Origin: Tipula vernalis
Lineage: Eukaryota > Arthropoda > Insecta > Diptera > Tipulidae
Direction of reading: 5' to 3'
Assembly (NCBI GenBank): GCA_958295665.1
Contig: OY282560.1
Span: 270,111,315-270,175,314 of the forward strand
Length of the DNA stretch: 64,000 nucleotides
In this document: positions 20,986 through 33,400 of the stretch, piece by piece
Layout of the letters: each line of letters begins with the position of its first letter
Position numbering within the stretch: the stretch's first letter is position 1
Translations under genes and position numbers: made by a program
Notes under the pieces: model-generated
Database searches by the model: none
What the model was told of the DNA's origin: nothing
The model's input: the letters and a program-made list of their open reading frames with translations, nothing else

Positions 20986-22117
20986 AGTATTGAAATCCTG
21001 TCAAAAATGATCAAAAATTTGGTAGGTCCAAAACCACTTTCCTCGACGTTTTAAAAGTCCCTGTATGTCTGTCGGTCTGTACCCATAGTATCTCGAGAAC
21101 GGCTTGTTAGATTTAGAATTTTTTTTGGTCAATCTGTTTCTATAGTCAAGGCCGAGATTTGAAAAGCTTTTGAAACCTGTGCGTAACCTGCCATACGAAT
21201 TGACCCAAAATACCTGGTTATAGAAATTTTTTCCAATTTTTTATATATGCTGGTTTGAATATTGAGCTTGAAGTTGAGTTGAAGGTTAAGTTAGAGGTTA
21301 ATTTGCGGGTTGAGTTCAAATTGAGTTGGAGTTGAGTTGGGGTTGGGTTAAGATATAGTGAGCAGTTGACCAATTTTTTATCTATAGTATGTTGGTTTTC
21401 AGTTGAGTTGAAAGAGAGCGTACCGTTCGGTTTAGGGTCGAGTTGGGGACCGTCTGCGGGTTGAATTGGGGTTGAGATGATATTGGACCAGTGTTTAGTG
21501 AGCAGTTGATCAATCTATAAAATAAAATTTGTTTTTGTATGTATGTACATCATACATATGTGTATGATATTTAAACAAATCCAATCCAAACCTTACACAA
21601 ATATTGTTTAAGACTTAAGAAAGTTAATATCTCAAACCTCAAATTGAACCTTTTACATTTCATATTAAACCTTTAGCGAATTAAATGAATGGCCAATTAG
21701 GATAGAACTTATTTATTTCTTAATTGATTTTAGTGAAATTTGACTTCCGTGATGGAAATGAGATTCTAAAATAAGTTTTGGATGAAATTCTGGAATATGG
21801 CCAAGTATGATAAAACTTGCCAATTTCTCAACCAATTATTATGAATTTGACAAGTGCATTGGAAATGGGATTCTAAAATGATTTCTGGAGGAATTTCTGG
21901 AATAAGGCCAAGTATAATGGAATTTGCCTATTAGATGGGGAGACACAGTGAAGTGGTACTTTCCACATTTATTCCTCCCTTTTTTTTCTATTTTTCTGAA
22001 CATTTTTGGTAGCAAATGTTGATCCATTTTACTTCCTCTGGTTGTTAAATTAGCATCGACCCCCAATGGCCAAAGTTAATTGAAACCCTACCAAAAATAA
22101 CCAAAATTTTTGTTTGT
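20986..22117. other. non-coding repeat-rich spacer
   Basis: No gene. About 21036-21060 and 22105-22135 share AAAATTT....GTCCAA.ACCACTTT, so the block may be bounded by diverged direct repeats. 21260-21480 is a degenerate minisatellite of GAGTTG/GGTTGA units. 21545-21570 has palindromic ATGTATGTACATCATACAT. The 75-codon minus frame at 21839-22066 has no family features. Confidence 0.5.
21734..21930. repeat. two tandem copies of a roughly 105-bp unit
   Basis: Unit 1 (21734-21838) and unit 2 (21839-21930) share GAAATG.GATTCTAAAAT, then TTCTGGAATA.GGCCAAGTAT and AACTTGCC/ATTTGCC. The same words appear in DNA near 12300 and 18400, so it belongs to a locally dispersed repeat family. Confidence 0.6.
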
Positions 22118-22182
22118 TTGTCCAACACCACTTTTCTTGAAAATATCCGTTCGGATTTGGAACTATTTTCAAAAATAAGTTT

Positions 22183-25100
22183 CTATACCACGTATTTATT
22201 AAGGCGTGGTATTACAACGAGGATTGAGTTGCGCGTTGACCTTGTGATTGGTTTAGCAAAAAATGGTCCGCAAAAATCAATTCCAACTACCGAAAATGGT
22301 CTTGACTGAGTTACACGATCAATAGGCAAGTCACCCATGATTTCATGAGACAATTTTGGTTTATTCCTAAAACAAAGAATACATTGGCTAACCACCTGCC
22401 TACATAAATTTCGACCACCAATAATCCAGTATTGGGACCTCAAGTTATATAATAACGTTTGAGCGCCACAATGCAACAACCGTTTATGTTCATATTGAAC
22501 TAATAGAATCGTGAATTTATGTTTGTTTGGTAAAATCAATGGATGTTTATTAATTGAGTTTAGATTTGAATTTCGAAGCCGTCCCCCAACTCGAAGAAGC
22601 CCCATCTCATCGAGAAATGGAGACAACAATTTTAAATTGCTGGAGTTTTGTACTGATGAATGGTTTTTGATTGTTTGAATTTCAGTGCCATATTCCGTTC
22701 TCTGAAGAAGTTTTACAAGACTCGTCACTGATAGCTTCAGTTCATTGGCAGTCAGCTTATCGATACTTTTAACGTGTTGCTTGGGTTGAAGATTATTCAT
22801 AAAACGAAGTAAATAAGCTGTAACTCGGATAAGTTTTGTAAACGATGAGTATCGGTCAAATAAGCTTAAATCGGAGGCCAAATGGCAAACTGAAACTGAA
22901 GAAATTTTGCGACTATCTAAATTTAGCAACTCTGAGCTTAATTTTAAATTCGGATTTTTAGGCCAGTTTGAATGGTTTTCTTGAAGAAACGAAGGACCTG
23001 ACCACCATAAATCTTGATTTCAAAATTCAGTTGGCATTATACCTCAAGAAACGAAATCAGCGGGATTTTGTGAAGTTGGTACAAAGCACCAGCTGTGTAT
23101 TGATGTGAGTTCTTGGATTTGGGTAATTCGACTAGCCACAAATGACGCAAATCTAGCTGGTTCAGATTTAATACGGAAAAGCGTAACTTCGGAACCTGAC
23201 CAGAGATAAATATGATCTATCTGCATATTCAGACTTTCAATTAGTTTATTCATTGTTTGCGCTAGCAGCAAAGCAGCACAAAGTTCAAGGCGAGGAATGG
23301 TCTGTTTTTTAAGAGGAGCCACCCTGGACTTTAAATAAATCAGCCTAACATAGCTTTTATTGTTACTATCCATGTTTCTTAGATAAATAACACACCCAAA
23401 ACCTTTTTCAGAAGCGTCTGAAAACCATGGACCTCAATTAATTTATTATTTGGATTTAAAATACACCGAGGAACTGTTATTTGATTTAATTTAACCAATT
23501 GTGATTTGAATTCGATCCATTGATCCTGAAGTTGTGGTGTTATGTAATCATCCCAATCGATATTGTGAAGTGTCCATATTGATTGCATTATGATTTTGGC
23601 TATTAAAATCATCGGAGAACACAACCCCAGAGGGTCAAACAACTGAGATATTTCTGACAAGACATTTCGTTTTGTACATGGAGTTTCTTCTTCTGGAGTT
23701 TCATGTGATGTATCCCAAGTCAAACCTAATACTAACGAAACGTTAGATGAAGACTCCAAATGTGAAGAAATTTTCTCAATTGAAATTTATCCCTTTCTAA
23801 TAGTTGAAGTAAATCTGATTTGATTCTTAATGCATTTTCAGTCGTATCAGCTCCTGTTGGGACGTCATCAACATAAAAATCCTGCGTTAATATTTGCGAT
23901 GCTAATGGAAATGAAATGAATTCATCCATAGCCAGTTGCTGTAGCGTTCGAGTAGCCAAATAAGGAGCACTTTTAGTTCCATAGGTTATCGTACGTAATT
24001 TGAAACATTTAACGTTCTCTGATGGATTATCTCTCCACCAGATTCGTTGTTAATCCTGTTGTGTTTCATCGAATTAAATTTGCCTGAACATTTTGACAAT
24101 ATCGGCTGTGAAGTCGTCGATGTGTTTTCTGAATCTTAATATTATCGGCAATAGATCTTGCTGCACAGTAGGACCTTTAAAAAGGCAATCATTTAAAGAC
24201 AGTTGTGACGAAGATTTAGCTGACCCATTGAAGACTTGAGTGGTAGTACTACTATCTTTAAGCATAAAATGATGTGGCAAGTAACATACCTTATTATCCG
24301 AATTATCAATGACATTTGAGTCTTGAACTAATGTCATATGATCTAAAGACAGATACCCTTTCATGAAATCCCGATACTGCTTATAAGTATCCGGTTGACG
24401 TATTAATCTTCTTTCAATGGCATAGAACTGCATAAGTGAAGTATAATTTGATAGACCCAACTGATTAATATTGTTATTTATCGGAAGAGATACTGACTAA
24501 CGACCCGAACTGAGACGTTTGTGAGTTTTTAAGTAGTGTTCCTCACAAAATTTTTCCTCTAATGAATAATTGGTTTTAACAGCAATTGTTTCTAACTCCC
24601 AAAACTGTTTAATATTGTTATTTAGCGTTTCCATAGTGCATAATGCGGTGGATGTACACTCTTGAACTGTGTAAGAAGATATTACTCTACCACTTACTAC
24701 ATAACCAAAAACGCTTGGATAAAATGGTGGAAGGTTTTTGAAAACTGTTATCGATGGGGTACCAGTAAATAATTAAGTGTAGATTTCAGCTCCAATTAAT
24801 ATATCAATGCTATCTGGTATATGGAAATATGGGAATGCCAATTCAATATCTTTTGGCATTGAACTTAAATTTACATTAATTGGACTTACTGGTAGATAAT
24901 TGGTAATGGTGGGAATTATAAAAAATTCCAAAGTTGCTGAAAAGTCTGTTACTCTAGACGATATAGTTAAAGAAACCTTTTTTTTAACTGTACTTTCTTG
25001 TCCGCCGATACCCGATATGGTTTTGTTTGTCGGCTCTTTTCTTATCTTTAATAAATTTACGAAATTTTCCAATAACGCTCTACACAGAAATCGATTATTG

Positions 25101-25860
25101 AATTTAGAAGTGGCATTGATTAACGCGGTTCCGATTAAAATCTGTTCTCTTTCTTTTGAACACGGAGTTTGGCTCATTTTCATATGTTTCAAATTGCTCG
25201 ATGAGATACCGACAATTTGAACATTACTTGTTTATGTCTGATTACTTTGAACTGATGAATCAATTCTTGGTTTATTTAAACTACGAGTTGAAAAAGGGTA
25301 TTATGCTTCAGTGAACATACGTCACAAGGCGGTTTGTCGCAACTGCTAACATTGTGAGTACTAATTAAGCAATTCGTACACAAGTGATTACTCCGAACAA
25401 ACTGAAATCGCATGTATGAAGTAATTTTGATATCCGAAAATGCTGAGCAACTAGATAACAAATATGCTCCACCACAATAAGAGCTTTGCTGCTGCTAGTA
25501 ACTAACGAAGTGGACTTTCCTGTCCGGTAATTAAATTTTTTGGTGTCAACTGATGATTTTGAAACCGTAGTTGTACCCTTAATAGCTTCTAGAACTCCAA
25601 CACGATTTCTGAGAAGAACTACGAATTTATTAAAGTTTGTTCACTTCAGTATTTTTTATAATATGTATTTTCGATGAGTTGTCAAGCCCCTCGGTCAAAT
25701 GGTGGATTAGCATTAAATCTCATGTCTCGATTTGCACATGGAAAGATTTCAATACATTATAATTTTTAACAATATGATCAATGAAATCCTGAAGTGAATT
25801 TGAAGAATTTTCAATTGGTGATTTTACATTGTAGATTTAACATAATTTTAATAACTTACA
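22183..25860 (-). pseudogene. BEL/Pao gag-pol remnant, element A
   Basis: Minus-strand pieces in order. A gag C-terminal part lies at about 25850-25500, followed by zinc knuckles (25500-25276: YCGG, LCTNCL, CDVCSLKHNTL). The protease region (25192-24773) has lost the DSG/DTG motif (ALLENFVNLL instead). The RT N-half is at 24460-24074 (KVCYLPHHFMLKDSSTTT, DDFTADIVKMFRQI), and the catalytic FYVDDVPTGAD block is near 23880. The connection region is 23759-23379. RNase H (23373-23044) contains IPRLELCAALLLAQT, but its catalytic TDS is replaced (WSGSEV). The integrase zinc-binding domain (22929-22250) carries an H-H-C-C pattern (HKRLLHCG ... CILCFRNK), and GIDFCGP opens the integrase core. At least eight frame breaks are present. 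Confidence 0.85.
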
Positions 25861-25869
25861 AATTGATTT

Positions 25870-26734
25870 AATTTTATCACCTTAATATGAAGATAATGTT
25901 GATAACTGACCAATGCAGTCGATGATTTGACGTCGCAGCTTGATCGCGTTGTATACAGCGAACTTGTCTGGATGATGTCAATAGTGAATGTGTGTAATAG
26001 CCAAAATATCAAAATGATGATGAATGTTATGTAATGTATGACCAGATTAGTTTAGTCAATTTTAAATTTGACGCGATGATCCACCAACTATAAATTGCCG
26101 TATGATAAATGATCGATGATTTTTTTTTTGACAACTAACGTTAACACTGACTATGCCATGCCGTTGAAGGTTGACTGATTTCAATACACCTCGTGCGCAA
26201 TGACCTTGAATTACCACGAAATCAGACAAAAACCACGTTCTTGGATGATAATGAAGCGGATATTGTGGTCTTTGCGTTAATTACGGATGGAACATCTGGC
26301 TGGTGCATATATGTATGTGCCAAATGATGATTAATTTGTCGTTCATGTACTACAATTCAATACTTGTGAATTGTATAATGTCGGTATTGTTTTTACGTGA
26401 ATGATGTAACGTAATCATTTGTGTTTGTTAACTAATCACTTAAATCTCTCGCACCAACGTACCCGAACTACTAATATGAGTATAGGTTTCGAGCCAACTG
26501 TAATCTCTGGGCACTATTCGTAACACTGCCACTTTCAATTACTACAGTTTTCAATTGAAAAATAAATAGGTTAACTAAGGTAAAACCTGAGACTTTTCAC
26601 TGTTGTTTTTATTACACTAACCATGCATGACTAAATTTGCATGTTGTACGTGGCAAGTTCAATTGATCAACTGTAATTGATTTCACTGCTAGTAAAATTA
26701 GATGTACACTTTAATTTTCGATGAATTTGTTGCC
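25870..26734. other. non-coding DNA in the gag/leader part of BEL element A
   Basis: This lies between the primer-binding site and the recognisable gag. No open frame or gag motif was found, so the gag N-terminus has decayed or been replaced. Several TGATGATG-type words near 25970-26030 and 26310-26330 are simple-sequence noise. Confidence 0.4.
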
Positions 26735-26752
26735 ATCCGGCTCGAAGGACCA
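26735..26752 (-). promoter_or_regulatory. primer-binding site of BEL element A (tRNA-Tyr type)
   Basis: The plus strand reads ATCCGGCTCGAAGGACCA, which is the 3' end expected of insect tRNA-Tyr plus CCA. On the element's strand this is the complementary primer-binding site TGGTCCTTCGAGCCGGAT, three bases inside the putative LTR. Confidence 0.75.
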
Positions 26753-27455
26753 AAATGAAGGATAGTTCTGCTGATGAAAAAACTTGTTTATTATTTTAAT
26801 GTTATTATTTATTATGGAAGTATTATTTATTAACTTGTACAATTCCAATGACACTCAAAATTGAAATGAAGAGACAATCTTAAAATCTACCAAACCCAAA
26901 CAATACAATACAACAAACCTAATCCGGTTTTTACTGTATAGCGATATATGTACTATGTACATAATTCTGCTTTACAAAGTATATAAAATTACATATACAA
27001 GTTAATTACAAGTACATATATGTATGTACATAAAATTAAATATCATATGGGATATGCACCTTATTAAAATTCATTCTGAGCGTAAACAAGTTTAGTCCCG
27101 GCCCTGAATATACATATACATATAGTTCATCTAATATGTCATTATGGATTTCACAAGAATTCATCAGTGAATTCATCGATTACCTTCTGCTAGGGAAGGA
27201 ACTTAAATGTAGTAACTTGAAGTGAGTGTTCGTTTAAATGAGGTTTCACTGTATATTATTTTACTGCTTTGAAAAATGTTACTTGGTGATTGATAATTAG
27301 TTTTAAGACACACAAAATAGTTTATTAAAAATTTTGAACCACCCTTTATATGCGTATTGTATTATACGAGTATTTGGATATAAAAAATCTTTGTCTACCA
27401 GTAGAATTTTTTTTGTTTATAAAATCAATAAAATATAAATTCGTTGTCGCTACTT

Positions 27456-27579
27456 TCGGTGAAACCGATTTTGTTTTTTTTTTTTTTGGTTAGTCTTCTC
27501 TTCATTCGTGTAAATATCTGCAGTAGTGTATGTATGTGAAGAGAGTAAGAGCAAATCGCACATATTTTGGTGAAACCGA
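27456..27579. promoter_or_regulatory. paired palindromic elements upstream of THAP copy 2
   Basis: TCGGTGAAACCGA (27456-27468) and TTGGTGAAACCGA (27567-27579) lie 111 bases apart. The first is the exact reverse complement of the 4446-4458 element in copy 1. They sit upstream of the first predicted 5'UTR donor (27635). The 95-codon frame 27425-27712 on the other strand overlaps them and is probably spurious. Confidence 0.5.
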
Positions 27580-27634
27580 ACATTTTTTTTTTTCTATTTA
27601 GTTTATCTTCTACTGGCAAGCGGAGCGGACGTAC

Positions 27635-27906
27635 GTGAGTAGACACTTTTATATTATACATATAAATATTGTTGGCAAATGTTTGAATGGGTTGAAATTT
27701 TTTTTTTTTCATAATTTAATACTTTTCTTGTATTAATTGTATAATTTTGACTTTATTGCAGGATATTTCGAAAAAAAAAATAATTTTGGAGTTATAAACA
27801 TATTTATGACTTTTGGTTATTGAGCATTAAGTGAGTATGATTTTAGCTTTAAAATTTGTGTATATTTTTGTATTATCAAGGAATGTTTCTTTTTTTTTAA
27901 TTCTAG
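27635..27906 (+). other. two predicted 5'UTR introns of THAP copy 2
   Basis: Intron 1 is 27635-27761 (GTGAGT ... TTGCAG, 127 nt) and intron 2 is 27831-27906 (GTGAGT ... TTCTAG, 76 nt). Both donors match those of copy 1 in sequence context (ACGTGAGTAGACA, AAGTGAGTATGATTTTA). The coding start lies 54 bases after intron 2. Confidence 0.55.
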
Positions 27907-27959
27907 ACCTGCGATCGCATAATTTGATAAAAACGTTTAGGTTTTAAAGGCTACTCAAC

Positions 27960-28526
27960 ATGGTGTGTTGTGCTATATTTGGTTGCAATAACCATAATAA
28001 TACTCGAAAAGCTTCATACACACCCGGTAAAAACTATTACCGATTTCCAATTGATCGCGAGATACGTGATAAATGGATAGCAGCGACTGGGCGGTCAGAT
28101 TCATTTAATACCGACTTTGCCAGAATCTGTTCTGATCACTTTACAGAGTCTGATTTCAGAGAACATTGCTCTGCTAAAAGACGACTTCTTAAACGAGGTT
28201 CACTGCCGTCCATTAATTTAGTGCCCTATTCCAGAGCGTCCGCAAAGCAAAAACCAACTCCGGACAATGCAATAAATGTTCCCTCGGTAAAGGGTTCATC
28301 TCACAGTTCAGATGTCCTTATAAAAGTTAAACAGGAAGCCACAGGTGTAAATACCGGAACGCAAACAGAGGATTATGTTGATAACTTCGAGCGTGAAAAT
28401 GTTCGCCTAAGAAGGGAAAATAGGAAACTCCAACATGAACTAGAAATTCTAAAAGCTAAATTAATTTCGCAAAATGAAATTTTACAAATTATGAGTCCAG
28501 ACGAAATAAAACAAGAAGATTTATAA
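27960..28526 (+). CDS. THAP-domain protein, copy 2 (188 aa)
   Basis: Paralogue of the 3332-3907 gene, alike over its full length; most differences lie between residues 80 and 120. The THAP C2CH zinc finger ligands are Cys4, Cys9, Cys57 and His60, with Pro30 and Trp39; the AVPSI box is SLPSI here. A TQT core in GTQTED is at 134-136, a coiled coil (NVRLRRENRKLQHELEILKA) at about 141-176, and possible sumoylation motifs VKQE (123-126) and IKQE (183-186). It lacks any transposase domain. The likely role is a dimeric DNA-binding regulator, by analogy with other THAP proteins; targets are unknown. The frame is open and in the same exon arrangement as copy 1, which suggests constraint on both copies. 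ATG at 27960 is the first in frame after the 5'UTR intron. Confidence 0.85.
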   Translation: MVCCAIFGCNNHNNTRKASYTPGKNYYRFPIDREIRDKWIAATGRSDSFNTDFARICSDHFTESDFREHCSAKRRLLKRGSLPSINLVPYSRASAKQKPTPDNAINVPSVKGSSHSSDVLIKVKQEATGVNTGTQTEDYVDNFERENVRLRRENRKLQHELEILKAKLISQNEILQIMSPDEIKQEDL

Positions 28527-29320
28527 ATTTATTGTTTTTCTAAATAAAATTAATTATAACAAATAATAAAGTATTGTTTTATTACATGATATTTTTCGAA
28601 TCTTTTTTTCTACAGAAGGTCGGCGTAAAAAATTTCGTACGCCTCACTCAATCAAACAGAACGTGAACCAATTCAGTTTGATATTTAATGTCCGTTTTGG
28701 TAGATTATTTAGATGTCATCTAAACATTTTACACTGACTGTATTTTAAATATACTTTGGAACAATACGATCAAAAAATTACAAAAAAAAATCGCAGAGTA
28801 AATTTTAATAATAAATAAGGAGGAATTCATGAAATCATTTATCCGTGTATTTTGTGGCACATTTGGAAGTTTTTTATTTTATTTTGAATTTTTTATTTCT
28901 TTTGGTTTCATATTCAGGGCTACACAAAGTATGAAAGGAATGTATTCTATTGGAAAGCAAATAGGTATAACATCAGTGCTGTTAGATTTTTTTATAATTA
29001 CAAAAACAGTATTTTTTGTTAAAAAAATTCAAAATTGAATAGTAATACTCGTATGTTTGATATCTCGTGAGTCGTGAAATACAATGAAAGCATTTTTGAT
29101 AAAAAAACTGACCATTTTTTTTGTAAGATGACCTTTTTTATTTTTAAATTTACGAAATAACACGTTCATTGTTATAATAATTCTTAGATTAAAGGGAGGG
29201 TAGTTTTCTTTTTAGTTTTTTTATTACTTTGTAAAAATAATTTAGTTTTTATGTAGGTATGCATTTTATGAAAGATTTATGTAAGGAGATTGTAAGATAC
29301 ATTTTTGTATTTTGTATACT

Positions 29321-29693
29321 AAATCCATGCACATCATCATTAGGTTTTAACCCTGCAATTTGAATTGTAATTAATTTTGAATAAATTTATGGATTCAGAA
29401 ATGCTCACTAATATTAATTGTCAGTTAAACTTTTGTTTTTCTTTTTGTATTAATCCTTGTGGCGAGCACAACTTGAAAATGAAAAAAAAAAAAATACTTA
29501 AAATAAATTGGAAAATATTATTGTACAAACTGTAATTAAGATATTTAAATTGTATAATTTTTAGCATTATTTCATATTTTCAATATTATCTTAGCTTTTG
29601 TTTAAAGCATTTAAATGATAATTATAATATAGTCGTTAGAATTTTTTTATGTATCAGTTTTTACTATTTAAATTTTACTAACGCCCAATTAAA
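29321..29693. other. AT-rich DNA before the gypsy-type gag
   Basis: No gene. It should contain the leader or LTR of the gag gene that starts at 29694, but no matching LTR or firm primer-binding site could be identified. Confidence 0.35.
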
Positions 29694-29794
29694 ATGGATA
29701 CATATTGCCTGAGTATTGATGAGCTAGATATCGAATGTGTAGTTCGCAACATTGTTGGATCTTTGACTGAACAAATGGAATTGCTTAAGGATGC
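29694..29794 (+). pseudogene. gypsy-type gag, 5' part (interrupted by BEL element B)
   Basis: Starts MDTYCLSIDELDIE and runs to ...QMELLKDA, where BEL element B has inserted. The frame resumes at 36224 after the element; the target duplication GATGC (29790-29794 and 36224-36228) lets the two halves join in the same frame. Only 34 codons lie on this side. See the entry at 36224 for the rest. Confidence 0.7.
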
Positions 29795-30497
29795 TGTTTC
29801 GCACCAAACTCTGGTATCACGATCAAAACAGACTTGGTACGAAATTGAAGATAGTAGATTGATTGATGGCTATAGGTATGCCAATATTCACTTAATAAAA
29901 ATTCCTCGGCTTCGGTTTGATTTAATTTTTATTAATTTTATTTTTTGACTTCACGGTATGGTGGTTGAATTAAGAAGAATTTTATTTTCTATTTTTACCA
30001 CTTATGAAAATGTCATTTACAAAAGGTATAAATTAGTTTGCATATTTTACATATTTTCGATAGATAGCTATCTCAGACAAGAATATTGAATCAAATAGAT
30101 TTATACATAAATTTGACGTTAGATGTCTATGTGGTTACAATAGAGAATGAAATTTACAATGTTTATGTGGTTGTTCAATAAGTTTTAAGGTAAACAAAAA
30201 TACGTTATTTTTGTTTGAATTATTACAATAAATTTTAAATATGGTAATGTGAACTATAGCCACTTTTGTGATTAAAGATATGTATTTTTGAGATATAACA
30301 TTACATAATATACATATATAATTTTAATACATGAACTAATTTAATTTTTTATTTTGTTAGTTTAGGTTACTGCATACTGGAGATTATCAACAAGTCACAG
30401 GTTGGTATGAAAATTGCTTTGAATTGTTTTCACACGTTAATTTGATTTATTTTCTTTTAGGTATCATCTTATGAATAAATCGATTGTGTCTACAACA
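29795..30497 (-). repeat. 3' LTR of BEL element B (703 bp)
   Basis: Plus-strand edges are TGTTTCGCACC ... GTGTCTACAACA. It matches 34891-36223 apart from the insertion and small duplication there. The pol stop codon (TAG) lies in its first eight bases on the element strand. Confidence 0.88.
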
Positions 30498-33400
30498 TAC
30501 CGGTCGCCTTGAATCGGCTGATTAAATTTATTGGAAGTAGACACAGCTTGTGGATAGGCCGCTTAATTGTTCCATTTTTTGTTTGTACGGAAACGACTCT
30601 GATGTTGCCATCTGTACCGGGATATAGACACGATATTTTTCCCAATAACCATTTGCAAGGAGGTAAGTTGTCATCTTTCACGAGTACTATGTTACCGATG
30701 CTTATGTTTTGCTGATTTTTGTGCCATTTGTTTGATTTTTGTAGGCTGGTTAAATATTCGAGGTACCATCTGCGCCATATATGCTGATTCATTTGGTCTA
30801 CTAATTTCCATCTGGATAATCTGGATAGTTTGACGTCCGTTACATCATGATCGGGAACTTGAGTTGATGATCGACCAATTAAAAAATGTGAGGGTGTTAG
30901 GTAGTCGATATCATCATCCGAGACAATGCAAAGTGGTCGCGAATTAAGCATTGCCTCGATTTGAACGCTCAATGTTGTCATTTCCTCTATGGTGAGGATA
31001 TGCCCATTTGTGACTCGCTGTAGGTGGTGTTTAATGCTTTTTACTGCGGCTTCCCAAAGCCCGCCGAAATGGGGTGCGCTAGGTGGGATCATCTTAAATG
31101 TAATTTGATCTGCTAATAAAAATTTTGAAATTGGATTAATATTTTGTTTTAATAGTGTGAATAATTGGGATAGATGATTGCGTGTCCCAATGAAATTGGT
31201 CCCGTTATCGCTTTGTATCTCCTTACAAATCCCTCTTCGAGAAATAAACCTTTTGAGTGCCGCTAGATACGCGTCTGATGTTAGATCAGATACAAGCTCG
31301 ATATGAACAGCCTTTGTAGCGAGGCAAACGAATATACAAATATAACTTTTGCGGGGTTTTTGGCCTCTACCTCTGGTAATGTATGTTTGGAATGGTCCCG
31401 CGTAATCGACACCGACTTTGTGGAAAGGCCTTACTAACTCGACCCTTGGATTTGGTAATTGACCGATGACTTGTTCGAGAGTCTTTGCGCGATATTTGAC
31501 GCATTTGACGCAGTTATGTACCACCTTTCGAATCAGGTTTCTGCCTCCTATTATCCAATATTTGCTTCGTAGTGTAGCCATCATTAGAGTTGGTCCAGCA
31601 TGTAGATGCGTTATGTGGTGTTCTCTTACGATCGTTTCTGCTAACTTGTCTTGTGCTGTGAGAAGTATTGGGTGTTTTGTGTTATATGGGATGTCTGCAT
31701 TTGTGATTCTTCCGCCGATGCGCAGTAATCCGAATTCATCGATAAATGGCTTGAGGTATCTGATTCTGCTTGATATGGGCACTTCCTTCTGAGATTTGAT
31801 CAGCTGTATCTCTACTGCGAAATACTTGGCTTGAATATGACGGAAAATGATTTGTTGAGATTTTAGTATTTCGTTCACTTCCAGATACGATGGTATAGAG
31901 CTCTTTGAAATTCGTTTGACTTTTAAATTAATGTACCGATATGTATAGGCAAGGATTCGTAATATGGAATTATAACTGGATACATTTGCGATCAGGTTGT
32001 CTACTACATATTTATTTTGATACTATTGACTGCTTGAGGAAATGTTTTGGTAAATTTGTCTGCCGCTTCATTGATCGCTCGGGTAGCTAGGTAGCTTGCA
32101 CTAGCTGTGTCGTAGGTAACAGTTTGCAGTGCGTATGTGGTAAATGATTTGCTTGGATCTTCTCGCCATATTATTTTTTGAAATTTGGTGTCATCATCTG
32201 CTATGAGCACCTGGCGATACATTTTCTCGATGTCAGCTGTGACTGCTACTTTGAATTTTCTGAAACGAGAAGGAATGTCATATAGACTTGATTGGACGAT
32301 TGGTCCGACCGCTAAACAATCATTCAGTGATTTTCCGGTAGTTGTCTTTGAAGAGCCATCAAAGACAACTCTCAATTTGGTTGTGCTGCTTGAGTTTTTG
32401 ATGACACCATGATGTGGTAGGTAATATTGGTGTTCATCATTTCTTTCTCGATCATTATCAATTTCCTTCATGTGACCCAGTGTCAGGTATTCTCGCATGA
32501 AGTCCTTGTACATTTTTGCGAATTCATGATTTTTTAGAAATCTTCGTTCAATGGAATGCATTCTCTGCACAGCCTTTGGGTACGAATCGCCTAGTACCGA
32601 CGGTGATATTTTAAATGGTAATCCTACTTTGATTCGGCCATAGTTATCGATTGTTTTGGTTTCTGCAAAATGTTTTTCACATAACTTTTCCTCATCAGAT
32701 AATTGTGGTTGGGTCATTGTTATATTTTCAAATTCCCAAAATCGACGCAATAGACTGTCCAGATTATCTTCGTTCTTATTAACGGAAATAGTAAAGGATT
32801 GTTTGAGTAACATTTCAGTTGATTTGCCAGCGATTATCCATCCGAGCTTGGTATTTTGTAAAATAAGCTGGTTTTCGGTGATGATCTTTCCATCAGACAA
32901 TATTTCAAAGAATTTGTCTGCTCCCATTATGATATCGATTCCGTATCCTTTGTAAAAGTATGGATCAGCCAGTTCGTACTGCTTGTAATCTTCCTTATTG
33001 ATATACTCTTCGAATGATGGTGGTTTGGCGGTTAGTTTATGCAAAACTAGTGCTTCTAACTGGAACTCTGGTTTAGTTTTGTTCCACGGTGTGATTATCA
33101 ACGATACTGCGCCCCTCGTGTATCCGTTCGTAGTTCCGCATATGCCTGATATGGCCAGGTTAACGTTGCTTCTCTTTAGTTGTAATTTTTGTGCACATCT
33201 CTCGGTAATAAACGAGCCCTGTGATCCTGAGTCCAATAGTACTCGACATAATTGGAACTGGTTGTTTTTATCTGTCACCTTAACTAGTGCTGTGGGTAGT
33301 AATGCACTTGCGATTTGATTAGTTGTTGTGGTGTAAGCTTGGCTGTCAGCACTGGATGGGTTGTCTTCCTTCGTTGAAATACTAGACACAGCGCAGTTGG

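Larger units (their letters stand above)
22180..27310 (-). mobile_element. BEL/Pao retrotransposon A, degraded and 3'-truncated
   Basis: From right to left: LTR-like DNA (26756 to about 27300), primer-binding site (26735-26752), non-coding DNA where the gag N-terminus should be, gag C-terminus, protease, RT, RNase H, and integrase, which breaks off near 22183 just into its catalytic core. The integrase C-terminus and the 3' LTR are missing. Order and motifs match elements B, C and D. The outer LTR edge is not defined, because THAP copy 2 similarity begins near 27318 and no matching 3' LTR survives. Confidence 0.75.
27318..29320 (+). repeat. copy 2 of the inverted segmental duplication (THAP gene)
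   Basis: Counterpart of 2470-4592 on the opposite strand (see there). The 5' edge is at the shared GGTG.TTCAAAATTTT word. The 3' edge is near the shared AAGGAGATTGT (here 29283-29293) and a short stretch beyond. Confidence 0.8.

Noticed and set aside
21260..21480. GAGTTG/GGTTGA array as a functional repeat array or CRISPR
   Set aside because: Units are degenerate and irregular, with no spacer structure, in a eukaryotic genome. It is a minisatellite.
27425..27712. 95-codon minus frame near THAP copy 2
   Set aside because: Lysine runs come from poly-T stretches. It overlaps the conserved promoter and 5'UTR of the THAP gene, and the matching place in copy 1 has no such frame.
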